Below, in pieces: positions 50,409-59,467 of a stretch of DNA of 64,000 bases. This DNA comes from Pseudobacter sp. GTDB lineage: Bacteria > Bacteroidota > Bacteroidia > Chitinophagales > Chitinophagaceae. The notes under the pieces are model-generated. The model was not told where the DNA came from, ran no database searches, and saw nothing but the letters and a program-made list of their open reading frames with translations. The stretch's first letter is position 1; every line of letters begins with the position of its first letter. The DNA lies in contig JAFIGX010000024.1 of the NCBI GenBank assembly GCA_017849455.1, forward strand, positions 310,001-374,000, given 5' to 3'. The translations under genes were made by a program, and so were the position numbers.

Positions 50409-51545
50409 TTACTGGTTGCCGAGCAGGTAGAATCCTCCCTCACTCACAATGGTCTCACCACCGTTCAGTCCTGTTTTTATTACTACACTATCACCTTTCG
50501 AGCCGGCTGTCTCCACTTTTCGTTTCACATATTTCCCTTCGCCTGCCTGAACGAATACGAAGCTGGCATCATTCATCTGCAGTAGTGATTTGGAAGGAAT
50601 GAGAATGGCGCTGACAGGCACCTCATTGAAATGGATGGTCACATACATACCGGGTTTCAAGGTGTGATCTTTGTTATCTGCTTCTACCAAAACTTTGAGG
50701 CTGCGGGTCTCTTCGTCTACCATCTGCTCCACATGATAGATATTACCTTTGATACGTTTTTCAGGGAGTGCTGCAATATCGATCTCACAATCATCCAGGG
50801 CATGGATATAGCGGATATCCTTTTCTTTCACCTGCCCAACGATCCATATCTTCGAAAGCTCTGCTATGGTTGCCACACTGGCCGCATCATTCTTGATGAA
50901 TTGCCCAAGCACCACTTTGTTCTCGATGATCTCGCCGCTGATGGGAGCGCGCACCACCAGTGGCTGCCCGAGTACCAGCTTGTCGGGATCGGTCTTGAAC
51001 AATTTGATCCCGATCACGGCGTTCTCGTATTCCTTTTTCTCCACTTCATAAGCAGTTTCCGCTTCTTCGAGATCTTTCTGCGTACCTACTCCATGAGCTA
51101 CCAGGTCTTTTTGTCTTTGCAATGCTTTCTTTGCCTGCTCCAACTGTGTTTTTTCCTGGAAGAAGATCTTTTGTGCACCGATAAAATCGGGCGAGCTGAT
51201 CTCGAACAGTGGGGTTTCAGGCGTGCATTTCATGCCCAGCTTCAGGTACGACCTGGTGACCCTGCCCGCGAAGGGTGGCGCAATCTCTGCAAACTGGGTG
51301 GGGATGGCTTTTACGGTGCCGGCCGTGAGCAAAGGCTGCCGGTACTGTGTGATCACCGTAGGGCCGGTTTTGATCTTGTCGCTGAGCGGTGATTTTTTTT
51401 CTACCTGGATGGTATCACCCTGAACAGTAGCCTGCCTGGGCCCTCTTTCCTGCGAATTGCTTTTACAGGAGGCTATCGCCAGGATGAATGCCGATACGAA
51501 AATGGATTGTACAATGACCGGATGTTTGGTAAATCCTATAACCAT
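50409..51545 (-). CDS. RND efflux periplasmic adaptor lipoprotein (CzcB/CusB-like)
   Basis: A 378-residue membrane fusion protein. The ATG at 51545 is used because it opens on a lipoprotein signal (F-I-L-A-I-A-S-C), while the longer open frame runs back into the ATPase gene. The mature part has a beta-barrel/lipoyl half-motif (A-P-F-A-G-R-V) and a helical hairpin of about 60 residues (Q-L-E-Q-A-K-K-A-L-Q). A second lipoyl half follows (V-V-R-A-P-I-S-G-E-I-I-E), then a C-terminal beta domain ending near the G-G-E-T-I-V-S-E-G-G motif. It bridges the pump and TolC. Its start overlaps the ATPase stop by 10 bases, so translation is probably coupled. Confidence 0.92.
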   Translation of the reverse strand: MVIGFTKHPVIVQSIFVSAFILAIASCKSNSQERGPRQATVQGDTIQVEKKSPLSDKIKTGPTVITQYRQPLLTAGTVKAIPTQFAEIAPPFAGRVTRSYLKLGMKCTPETPLFEISSPDFIGAQKIFFQEKTQLEQAKKALQRQKDLVAHGVGTQKDLEEAETAYEVEKKEYENAVIGIKLFKTDPDKLVLGQPLVVRAPISGEIIENKVVLGQFIKNDAASVATIAELSKIWIVGQVKEKDIRYIHALDDCEIDIAALPEKRIKGNIYHVEQMVDEETRSLKVLVEADNKDHTLKPGMYVTIHFNEVPVSAILIPSKSLLQMNDASFVFVQAGEGKYVKRKVETAGSKGDSVVIKTGLNGGETIVSEGGFYLLGNQ

Positions 51546-54247
51546 TGGTTGAATTTTTTGATGTACCATGTTTTTACGAATTGGGTAAGTAAACAATAGC
51601 TGGTCAGGATCAGGATGAGCCAGGGAAAATAACTGAAGGGCAAAGGCTGCAGTTTCAATGTTTCGGCAAAAGGCGTGAACGGTATGAGTATACCCGTTAA
51701 CATGATGACGGAAGTCAGCGCCACTACCGGCGTTGCTGCCCAGCTCTGGATGAAGGGTATCTTTTTCGTACGGATCATGTGTATGATCAGTGTTTGGGAG
51801 AGCAACCCTTCGATGAACCAACCGCTTTGAAAAAGCGACTGATGTTCCGGTGCATTGGCCTTGAAAAAAAAGTACATCAGGGCAAATGTGGCGTAATCGA
51901 AGAGGGAACTCACCGGGCCGATGAAGAGCATGAATTTCCGGATGCCGGAGGCATCCCATTTTTTAGGCTTAACAATGAACTCTTCATCCATTCTGTCCCA
52001 GGGGATGGATACCTGTGAAATATCGTAGAGCAGGTTCTGTGCAAGCAACTGTACCGGCAGCATGGGAAGAAAGGGGAGAAAGGCGCTGGCGCCCAACATG
52101 CTGAACATATTGCCGAAGTTGCTGCTGGCGGTCATTTTGATATACTTGATGATATTGCCGAAAGTTCTGCGGCCGTAGATCACGCCCTTCCGAAGCACCA
52201 TCAGGTCTTTTTCGAGGAGAATGATATCGGCGCTTTCCTTGGCGATATCGACGGCAGTATCTACACTGATCCCTACATCGGCATCGCGGAGGGCGGCAGC
52301 GTCATTGATACCATCGCCCATGAAGCCCACGGTATGACCTTTTGCCTGCAGCAGTTTTACAACCCTCGATTTCTGCATAGGGCTCAGCTTGGCAAGCACG
52401 GAAATGTTATCGATCTGGACAGCAAGTTCCTCGTCGCTCATTTTGTCGAGCTCATTGCCGAGCAGTATCCGGTTGAAAGGAATGCCTACGTCGCGGCAGA
52501 TCTTACGGGTAACGATATCATTGTCGCCCGTCAGTACTTTTACATGCACCCCTAATTTCTGCAATGCTTCGATGGATGATCTTGCTGAAGGTTTTGCAGG
52601 ATCGAGAAAGCCGATAAAGCCGGTAAGGACCATATCCTTTTCATCATCTACAGAATAGGTCAGGGCCCTGTCGTCGAATTCCCGTATAGCCACGAGCAAT
52701 ACCCTTAGCCCTTCTTCATTCAACTTGCGGGAAGTGTTCAGTACGATCTGCTTCATGGTCTCATCCATGGGGATCACCTTGTCGCTTTCGATATGGACCT
52801 GTTTATCGTCACCTGGGTCGAATGCCTGATCGCAGAGGTCGATCATTTCTTCCACGGCTCCCTTGCAAATCAAAAGGTGTTTGCCATTCCTTTGTTTAAG
52901 GATCACGGACATCCTGCGACGCTGGAAGTCGAAGGGGATTTCATCCACTTTCAAAAAATGTTCTTCCACTTTCAGGTAATCGTGCAGCTCTGCGTGTTCG
53001 AGCACTGCCCGGTCGAGCAGATTTTTCAGCCCGGTTTGATGGAAACTGTTGAGGTAAGCCCATTTCAACACCTCATCGTCTTCATCGCCATAAATATTCA
53101 GGTGTCGCTCCAGCATTATTTTGTCGAGCGTGAGTGTACCGGTTTTATCGGTGCAGAATATGTCCATGGCGCCGATATTCTGGATGGCGTTCAGTCTTTT
53201 CACGATCACCTTTCTCTTGCTCATATTCACGGCGCCTTTGGCAAGGTTGGCGGTAACGATCATGGGCAGCATTTCCGGCGTGAGCCCTACTGCCACGGCA
53301 ATGGCGAAGAGCAGGGCCTCGAGCCAATCGCCCTTGGCCAGCCCGTTGATCAACAGGATCAGCGGAACCATAATGAGCATGAAGCGGATCAGCAGAAAAC
53401 TGACCTTGTTCACTCCTTTATCGAAGCTGGTCTCTGCTCTTTTTCCGGTGATGGCCTTGCTGAGAGAGCCGAAATAGGTTTGATTGCCGGTGGTAACCAC
53501 GATGGCAGTGGCAGAACCGCTTACCACATTGGTGCCCATGAAACAGATATTGTCGAGGTCAAGGGGCGACTTCATCGCTGCATCCCTGATCACGAGGCTT
53601 CTTTTTTCTGTAGGTAACGATTCGCCCGTAAGCATGGCCTGGCTAACGAAAAGGTCTTTGGATTGTATGAGCCTGCAATCGGCAGGGATCATATCTCCGG
53701 CGGAAAACAGGATGATATCACCGGGAACCAGGCTCTTGATATCCACTTCCATTTTCCTTTTCGTTTTCCGGAGAACGGTGGCGGTCGTCTTCACCATGCT
53801 TTTCAATTGTTCCGCGGCCCTGTTGCTCCGGTATTCCTGGAAGAACCGGAGCAGGGCGCTGACCATGACCATAATACCTACCATCAGCACTGTCTTATAC
53901 TCCTCTTCTCCCGGCCTGGCAAGCCATACGTCCATAATGAAGGAGATAATGGCGATGACCACGAGGATACCGATAAAAGGATTGATGAAAGCATGGAACA
54001 ACTGTTTGTACCATGAAGGGGTTTTTTCATGATGCACTTCGTTCAGTCCATATTTCTTCAGTCGCCATTCTACCTGGTCGGTGCTCAGTCCACCTGCATT
54101 GCTGTCGAGCATGGCATAGTAGGCGCTTTCATCGGTGCGGCTGGCGGTCTTCAATTTTGTAACAGAAGCCTCATTCAACCCATTTTCCCTGATCGTGAAT
54201 GAAAACCTGTTCCTGATGCTGTTTTTCGTTTTCGCTATTGTAAGCAT
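51536..54247 (-). CDS. mgtA: Magnesium-translocating P-type ATPase (MgtA-like)
   Basis: A 903-residue P-type ATPase of the P3B/MgtA group. The phosphorylation motif is D367-K-T-G-T-L-T. T-G-E-S-L-P (about 207-212) and G-L-T-P-E-M-L-P-M (about 321-329, helix M4) are MgtA features, and the hinge G-D-G-I-N-D-A-A is present in the P domain. Helices M1-M2 (about 85-135) and a C-terminal four-helix block are visible. Mg2+ uptake is the family role; Ni2+ import is also known for some. The ATG at 54247 is chosen; upstream in-frame starts overlap a small ORF. It heads an operon with the heavy-metal RND pump, an unusual pairing. Confidence 0.92.
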   Translation of the reverse strand: MLTIAKTKNSIRNRFSFTIRENGLNEASVTKLKTASRTDESAYYAMLDSNAGGLSTDQVEWRLKKYGLNEVHHEKTPSWYKQLFHAFINPFIGILVVIAIISFIMDVWLARPGEEEYKTVLMVGIMVMVSALLRFFQEYRSNRAAEQLKSMVKTTATVLRKTKRKMEVDIKSLVPGDIILFSAGDMIPADCRLIQSKDLFVSQAMLTGESLPTEKRSLVIRDAAMKSPLDLDNICFMGTNVVSGSATAIVVTTGNQTYFGSLSKAITGKRAETSFDKGVNKVSFLLIRFMLIMVPLILLINGLAKGDWLEALLFAIAVAVGLTPEMLPMIVTANLAKGAVNMSKRKVIVKRLNAIQNIGAMDIFCTDKTGTLTLDKIMLERHLNIYGDEDDEVLKWAYLNSFHQTGLKNLLDRAVLEHAELHDYLKVEEHFLKVDEIPFDFQRRRMSVILKQRNGKHLLICKGAVEEMIDLCDQAFDPGDDKQVHIESDKVIPMDETMKQIVLNTSRKLNEEGLRVLLVAIREFDDRALTYSVDDEKDMVLTGFIGFLDPAKPSARSSIEALQKLGVHVKVLTGDNDIVTRKICRDVGIPFNRILLGNELDKMSDEELAVQIDNISVLAKLSPMQKSRVVKLLQAKGHTVGFMGDGINDAAALRDADVGISVDTAVDIAKESADIILLEKDLMVLRKGVIYGRRTFGNIIKYIKMTASSNFGNMFSMLGASAFLPFLPMLPVQLLAQNLLYDISQVSIPWDRMDEEFIVKPKKWDASGIRKFMLFIGPVSSLFDYATFALMYFFFKANAPEHQSLFQSGWFIEGLLSQTLIIHMIRTKKIPFIQSWAATPVVALTSVIMLTGILIPFTPFAETLKLQPLPFSYFPWLILILTSYCLLTQFVKTWYIKKFNQWL

Positions 54248-54631
54248 AGGGTTATTCTTTGGGTGCTGGTACTTAGTTGCAATGGGTATGGCGGCTATCC
54301 CTTCTTCTTTTGATCTGGCGGTATTTTGGCCTGACCTCATTTTGAATAAGGGCGATGACCGGATTGGTTACCGTAGCTGCCTTTTGTTTCCTGAAATAGA
54401 AAATGAATTTGAACATACGCTTTGGATTTGCTCCCATTGCCGGGAGGATAACCAAAGCTGTCCCCGCAGAAATGAGAAGATCATGAAATTTGTTTACAGA
54501 CCGGATGATGTGTTTCCATTTGATGAATATGGATGATTTATTGATTGTGATGTAAAAATAGAACAGCCTCCCGTAGAAGGCGGTTAGAGGACAAACAGAA
54601 TTCTATTAGAAAATTATTAGAGAGAACGGAA
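54248..54631 (-). other. Leader region of the mgtA-RND operon, possible small ORF
   Basis: 384 bases separate the histidine kinase stop from mgtA. On the minus strand an ORF of 47 codons (54416 down to 54273) starts M-F-K-F-I-F-Y-F-R-K-Q-K and ends 25 bases before mgtA. It is basic and could be a leader peptide, but the ribosome binding site is poor. A weak hairpin (GCCT/AGGC, near 54565-54585) precedes a short T-run and may end the kinase transcript. No exact TAnnTTTG was found; TCTGTTTG (minus, near 54590) is 7/8. Confidence 0.35.
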
Positions 54632-55999
54632 TCAGATATGCGGTAGTGTAATGATAAACGTGGTGCCCTTGCCCTGGAGCGAATGTACGAAGATGGTGCC
54701 CCGGTGCAGTTTGATGATCTTTTCGGTGAGCGAGAGGCCGATGCCATTGCCTTCGGCGAATTTTTTGTTTTCGCCCCTGTAAAAAGGTGTGAAGATCTTT
54801 TTCAGGTCATCCGGGCTCATCCCAACGCCATTATCGGAAAAATGGAGAATGGTATTTTGTGTGTCGTAGGTGATGGAAACATTGCTCTGTTGATCCTCCG
54901 AGAATTTACACCCGTTCTCGATCAGGTTGGTGAAAGCCACTTTGAGCAGGTATTCATTACCATTCATGGAGATAGGGTCATCGGTCTCGCTTTCTTTTTC
55001 AAAAACGATATTCACTTTGTACGCGGGCTGATTATGGATGGCTTCGTTCCTGGCATCGAGCAGCACTTCATCCAGTCGCAATTCTTTGAAGGAGATCTCC
55101 GACTGGTCATAATTGGCTTTGGCCATGTCCAGTAAGCTGTTGGAGAGGCGGATCAGTTTTTGTGTATCGGAGATGCTGTGGCCGATGGCGACCTTATACT
55201 CTTCATTCGTTCGCTCTTTCTGCAGGGAAAGCTGTAACTCAGCCAGCATGGCGGTTAGTGGGGTCCTCAGCTCATGCGAGATATTGGAGACGAACTGCTT
55301 TTGTGCGTCGAAGGAATTTTCGAGCCTGTTGAGCATTTCATTGAATGTGATGGCCAGCTCTGCGATCTCGTCTTTCCGGTTGCCTTCATCCACCCGCAGA
55401 TCGAGATTGGTAGCCGTAATGGCCTGTACCTTATCAACCATGGCGCTCACCGGTTTCAGGGATTGTTGAGCGAGGAACCTGCCCACGAAATAAATAACGA
55501 TCACCGCGGCGAGGAAGGAGATGATCAAAGTATTCCTCAGGTTGGCGAGTTTCACGAGGCCGTACTCGTCTTTGGCTGCCGCGGTTATGATATAATTTTT
55601 GCCACCATGCGGATACAGGAACCCCACTACCTGGAAATCGTTCAGGTAATACCGGGTCTCTTTTTCCGCCACGATGGTATCGATCATGCCCCGTGTTTCC
55701 TTCACCATATCGGTCTCTACGGCATCGTGGTACAACAGGTTGAAAGCAGTATCATAGATGGCCACTTCTTCCTGGAACAAGGCATTGGGGGCATTTTTGT
55801 AGATCAGTTGGAGGATGCCGGGAGCGATCCTGGATTCGAGCAGTAAATTGGCCTTGGTAGATGCCTGTTGCTGGAGCCTGCTGAAATATTCATCTTCCCT
55901 GGTCTCTGCGGAAGTGAAATAAACGATCAGTGCGAAGGCCAGCAGGAGAGCGGCCACCAGTGCGGTGAACAGGAGCGTGATTCTGTTTTTTATCTGCAT
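54632..55999 (-). CDS. HAMP-containing sensor histidine kinase
   Basis: A 455-residue membrane histidine kinase. TM1 is at about residues 8-30 and TM2 at about 155-178, enclosing a periplasmic sensor of ~125 residues. A HAMP linker follows (about 178-232). The H-box S-H242-E-L-R-T-P-L-T-A, an N-box-type N-L-I-E-N-G-C, and the G boxes D-N-G-V-G-M and G-N-G-I-G-L form a complete kinase core. It starts 2 bases after the regulator stop, so the pair is one transcription unit. Position upstream of mgtA-RND suggests metal sensing (inference). Confidence 0.93.
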   Translation of the reverse strand: MQIKNRITLLFTALVAALLLAFALIVYFTSAETREDEYFSRLQQQASTKANLLLESRIAPGILQLIYKNAPNALFQEEVAIYDTAFNLLYHDAVETDMVKETRGMIDTIVAEKETRYYLNDFQVVGFLYPHGGKNYIITAAAKDEYGLVKLANLRNTLIISFLAAVIVIYFVGRFLAQQSLKPVSAMVDKVQAITATNLDLRVDEGNRKDEIAELAITFNEMLNRLENSFDAQKQFVSNISHELRTPLTAMLAELQLSLQKERTNEEYKVAIGHSISDTQKLIRLSNSLLDMAKANYDQSEISFKELRLDEVLLDARNEAIHNQPAYKVNIVFEKESETDDPISMNGNEYLLKVAFTNLIENGCKFSEDQQSNVSITYDTQNTILHFSDNGVGMSPDDLKKIFTPFYRGENKKFAEGNGIGLSLTEKIIKLHRGTIFVHSLQGKGTTFIITLPHI

Positions 56000-56001
56000 C
56001 C

Positions 56002-56682
56002 TCAGTCTTGTTTAAGGATAAAGCCCAGTCCGGGTTTGGTATGGATCAGCTTTACCGGGAAATCTTTATCGATCTTTTTTCTCAGGTAGTTTATATAAAC
56101 GTCGATAAAATTAGTGCCTGTATCGAAGGTGGTCTCCCAAACCTTTTCCGCTATTTCCGAACGGCTGAGCACTCTTTCAGGGTTTTCCAGCATGTACTCC
56201 AGCAGTTTCATTTCCTTGGGTGTGAGGTCGATGGTGCGGCCGTTCCGTTTTACGATCTTCGTGTATTGATTGAGCTCGATATCGGCATATCTCAACAGGA
56301 AGACCTGAGTACCTGCATTGACTTTGTTGCGTTTCAGCAGCACCCGGATGCGTGCATGCAATTCCCGCATTTCAAAGGGTTTCACGAGGTAGTCATCGGC
56401 GCCGGCATCGAAACCTTCTATCTTGTCGTCCGTTGTTCCGAGGGCGGTAAGCATGATGATCGGGATATCGGGTTTGATGCTTCTGATCTCTTTGCAAAGG
56501 TCTATCCCGTTCATATTGGGCAGGATGATGTCCGTAATGATCAGGGCGAGATCATTCGAAATGGCTAATTTCTTGCCCATGGCGCCATCATAGGCAAGCA
56601 TTACGGTGAGGTCCTGCTCTTCCAGGCTTCTTTTGATCAGTTCCGCAATTCTTTGATCGTCTTCGATGACCAGGATTTTCAT
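56002..56682 (-). CDS. OmpR/PhoB-family response regulator
   Basis: A 226-residue two-component regulator. The receiver domain has the acidic pair E-D-D (7-9), phospho-acceptor Asp51 in I-I-T-D-I-I, and the conserved lysine in V-K-P-F-E (about 103). The C-terminal winged helix is of OmpR type (D-L-T-P-K-E-M-K-L-L-E-Y-M, about 153-165, then the recognition region and R-K-K-I-D). It is the first gene of the kinase pair. Its targets are probably the adjacent mgtA-RND operon; this is inference from position. Confidence 0.94.
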   Translation of the reverse strand: MKILVIEDDQRIAELIKRSLEEQDLTVMLAYDGAMGKKLAISNDLALIITDIILPNMNGIDLCKEIRSIKPDIPIIMLTALGTTDDKIEGFDAGADDYLVKPFEMRELHARIRVLLKRNKVNAGTQVFLLRYADIELNQYTKIVKRNGRTIDLTPKEMKLLEYMLENPERVLSRSEIAEKVWETTFDTGTNFIDVYINYLRKKIDKDFPVKLIHTKPGLGFILKQD

Positions 56683-56928
56683 ACTGCTATATTAAAAGGC
56701 AAATTTCACAATAAAATCCGAGAAGACCATCATCCCCGTTTGTGCCGGTCAACGGGCAGCGATTGATCAGGGTAACCCGCTTGTGGGCAATGAAGATTTC
56801 AGTTATACATTGAACAGGAGGAAGGGAGGAACATCTTGCAAGCAGATAACCGGGGCAGGACTTTACCATTTCACCGATAGTTTTTGCCTGGGCAACGACT
56901 GGCCGACGAACAATGATCATAGTTTGTA

Positions 56929-56936
56929 TAGTTTTG
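56929..56936 (+). promoter_or_regulatory. -7 promoter element for the DUF6600 gene
   Basis: TAGTTTTG is an exact TAnnTTTG. The predicted start is near 56942, giving a leader of about 24 bases before the ATG at 56966 and excluding the longer open frame that begins at 56783. Confidence 0.6.
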
Positions 56937-56965
56937 TATTGTACAAATACATAAAACTTCCTACT

Positions 56966-57940
56966 ATGAAAAATGTTGTAAAACTTCTCATCATCGGCAC
57001 GGCAGTGATCTTCTTACAATCCTGCGCAGGCACCCAGAATGTAAGCGCTTCGTCTTATGCACAGGTGCAACCGCCTATAACATACCAGACATTTTACGAT
57101 GATCTTTCACCTTATGGCAGTTGGATCGAATACCCCGGATATGGTCATGTATGGTCGCCGCGTATGGCCGGCGAGTTCAGGCCCTATTTAACGAATGGAT
57201 ACTGGAGTTATTCGAACGAAGGATGGCTTTGGCAATCTGAATATTCCTGGGGATGGGCCCCCTTTCACTATGGAAGATGGATCTATGACGACAGCTATGG
57301 ATGGTTGTGGATACCTGGTTACGAATGGGCGCCTGCCTGGGTAACCTGGGGAATGTTCGACAACAACTATGCCTGGGCCCCGCTCACGCCTGAAGTGAAT
57401 GTAGGGATCCAGTTCGGCGTCTGGAGACCAGCGCCAGTCTACTGGAATGTTTGTCCGAGAGCCAATATTTACGACAGGGATATGTATGTTAAAGTAGTGC
57501 ACAGGGAGAATATTACTGTCAATAACATCAACAAGATCACGATCATCAACAATTACAATAATACCCGTTACCATAACCAGTATTATTCCAGGGGCCCGCA
57601 GGTTGGTGACGTAGAGAAATATACGAACAGGAAGATCGAACCGGTACCTGTGCGTGAAGTGAAGAGTCCACAAGCGATGGTAAAAGGAACAAATGAAAAA
57701 GGTGTTTATCGTCCACAGGTAATACATCCTCAGCCCAGGGAGTTCCGGAGGATCGATAATGCAGGCAGTGCACCGGTGAGGAATAATGAAGACAGGGTCA
57801 ATACGGAGAGGGCCCGGCAAAGTGAAAACATAAACAGGCTGCCAGTTACCAAAGCCCCGGCCGGCTCATTCCCGCATAACATGGGTGGCGGGCATCAGGG
57901 CGGTGGCAATGGCAGACCTGCCAGGAAAGGACAACGATAG
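56966..57940 (+). CDS. DUF6600-type tryptophan-rich lipoprotein
   Basis: A 324-residue exported lipoprotein (lipobox F-L-Q-S-C, Cys near 20). A tryptophan-rich domain follows (about 40-150): F-Y-D-D-L-S-P-Y-G-S-W, G-Y-W-S-Y-S-N-E-G-W, W-G-W-A-P-F-H-Y-G-R-W, and W-A-P-A-W-V-T-W. These regular W/Y/G repeats match DUF6600. A region rich in N and T (I-T-V-N-N-I-N-K-I) and a proline/glycine/arginine-rich tail come after, probably disordered. The function of the family is unknown. The ATG at 56966 fits the promoter and lipoprotein signal. A strong terminator follows. Confidence 0.88.
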   Translation: MKNVVKLLIIGTAVIFLQSCAGTQNVSASSYAQVQPPITYQTFYDDLSPYGSWIEYPGYGHVWSPRMAGEFRPYLTNGYWSYSNEGWLWQSEYSWGWAPFHYGRWIYDDSYGWLWIPGYEWAPAWVTWGMFDNNYAWAPLTPEVNVGIQFGVWRPAPVYWNVCPRANIYDRDMYVKVVHRENITVNNINKITIINNYNNTRYHNQYYSRGPQVGDVEKYTNRKIEPVPVREVKSPQAMVKGTNEKGVYRPQVIHPQPREFRRIDNAGSAPVRNNEDRVNTERARQSENINRLPVTKAPAGSFPHNMGGGHQGGGNGRPARKGQR

Positions 57941-57965
57941 GCAAAGCGATGCTGGACGATCTGAA

Positions 57966-58005
57966 CTCCGCCCCGTGAAAGGACTTCACGGGGCGGAGCC
58001 TTTTT
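57966..58005 (+). terminator. Strong rho-independent terminator after the DUF6600 gene
   Basis: A perfect 14-bp stem (57966-57979 with 57985-57998), rich in G/C, around a 5-nt loop, followed by CC and five T. It separates this gene from the convergent polysaccharide utilization locus. Confidence 0.92.
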
Positions 58006-58017
58006 GAAAGCTCCCTC

Positions 58018-59442
58018 TTACTCAATGCCATTCAGTTCGGCCATTGCCGAATATCCACTACTGTTCTTTGTTACATTGAATTTGAAATACCTGGCTGTTA
58101 CAGGTGTGATGAATTTAACGGTCTTGAGATCGGGACTGGCAGCCGAAGAACTGCTGGCCGGAAGACTGCCCGCGTACCTGCCTTGCAGTTTCCAGCTATT
58201 CCCATCGTCACTCGAAAGTACGTCCATGTTGATAAAATTATAACTGCGGCCATACATATAGTTTGGCACGATCGAAAATCCTTTTACTGTTTTCGATGCG
58301 CCCATATTCAATTGAAGCCATGCCAGACCGGAAGTGAACCAACTGGTGGAATTATCACCATCGAGAACGGCTGTGGCCGGGCCAATAGTCGAAGCGCTTG
58401 CTGTAACACTCCATGAACTACGGGCCATGCTGCTACCGGTAAGCCCCTGATTGGATGGATCGACATTGTTCACGAATACGCTTACATGCACATAAACGAT
58501 ATTTTTGGTGAGGTCTGCGGGAGGAACATCGGTGGAGGTGTTTTCCTTCAGCCGGATAGCTAACAGGTAATCGGCGCCTTTTTGAAATTTGGAAAGATCG
58601 GGAAGGCTGATATTGATACTATCCTTAGAGATCGTGGCTCCCGATGGAATAATGGCGCTTGATTTTGTGAGTTGGAACGCACCGGAAGGGAAGGGAACAT
58701 AACTGGTCTTGTTGCTGGTATTGAATGCCTGTACCAATTCTGCATTATCTTCAACGTTTATCGTTACCGGATTGCCGATCGCTTTGTTCAGTACTGCACG
58801 GAGGTATACTATATTCACTCCTGTATTAACCCCGCCGGCATTTTCCAGTACGATATCAACCATATTGGCGCCCGTTAAACTGGTGATGCCGGTAGCAATA
58901 GAAGTAACGACGAACTGCAGGAACATGACCTGCCGGTTATTGCTGACCGGTATGCCATTGGTGGCTGAGGAAAGTACCACGGGAACGATATAGGTATTGA
59001 TGCCGGTTTTTAATTTCGTTGCGTCTGCTAACTGCACTCTTATGGAATCGCCTGAGGTGGTTTTAGATGCCTGGATCGTAACGGTTCCTTTATTCACAAG
59101 CGTGAATGCCCCATCTGGTAGTGAAGGTGATTTGGTATTATTGGTGCTATCGTAAATCCGGATCAGGCTTGTATCGATGGCTGCCGTTACCTGTACATCC
59201 TTATCGAAAGAGCGGGTGATCAATACCGGAAAAGCAGCGCCGGACCCGGAGATAATGGTATTGCGCAGGACAAGCAGGCTATCTCCCCGCAAAACATTAT
59301 AGGAAGCCGTGCCTGACGGTGCATATACAAACAACCCGTCTTTATTGAATTCATCTTTCTTGCAGGATGAAATGAGCAACATGAAGACAGCAAAACACAA
59401 CAAGGAATATATCGGGTGCTTTGTTATATAGGGGTGTGTCAT
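58018..59442 (-). CDS. Surface lipoprotein with DUF1735 domains and F5/8-type C domain
   Basis: A 474-residue lipoprotein (lipobox L-I-S-S-C) that likely binds glycan at the cell surface. Two DUF1735 (BT_3987-like N-terminal) beta domains occupy about residues 35-170 and 185-325; each has the D-T-S/N-A-E plus L-P-x-G-A-F-x-L pattern. The C-terminal ~135 residues form a discoidin (F5/8 type C) domain (W-S-V-T-A-S-A-S-T-I-G-P-A, then L-Q-L-N-M-G-A-S-K-T-V). It has no catalytic domain. It is the last gene of the GH18 locus. Confidence 0.88.
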   Translation of the reverse strand: MTHPYITKHPIYSLLCFAVFMLLISSCKKDEFNKDGLFVYAPSGTASYNVLRGDSLLVLRNTIISGSGAAFPVLITRSFDKDVQVTAAIDTSLIRIYDSTNNTKSPSLPDGAFTLVNKGTVTIQASKTTSGDSIRVQLADATKLKTGINTYIVPVVLSSATNGIPVSNNRQVMFLQFVVTSIATGITSLTGANMVDIVLENAGGVNTGVNIVYLRAVLNKAIGNPVTINVEDNAELVQAFNTSNKTSYVPFPSGAFQLTKSSAIIPSGATISKDSINISLPDLSKFQKGADYLLAIRLKENTSTDVPPADLTKNIVYVHVSVFVNNVDPSNQGLTGSSMARSSWSVTASASTIGPATAVLDGDNSTSWFTSGLAWLQLNMGASKTVKGFSIVPNYMYGRSYNFINMDVLSSDDGNSWKLQGRYAGSLPASSSSAASPDLKTVKFITPVTARYFKFNVTKNSSGYSAMAELNGIE

Positions 59443-59467
59443 ATTTCTCTATTGATGATTATTACTT

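Noticed and set aside
50409..51959. Longer version of the adaptor protein starting inside mgtA
   Set aside because: The added residues are out of frame with and antagonistic to the strong mgtA coding sequence, and the ATG at 51545 opens on a clear lipoprotein signal.
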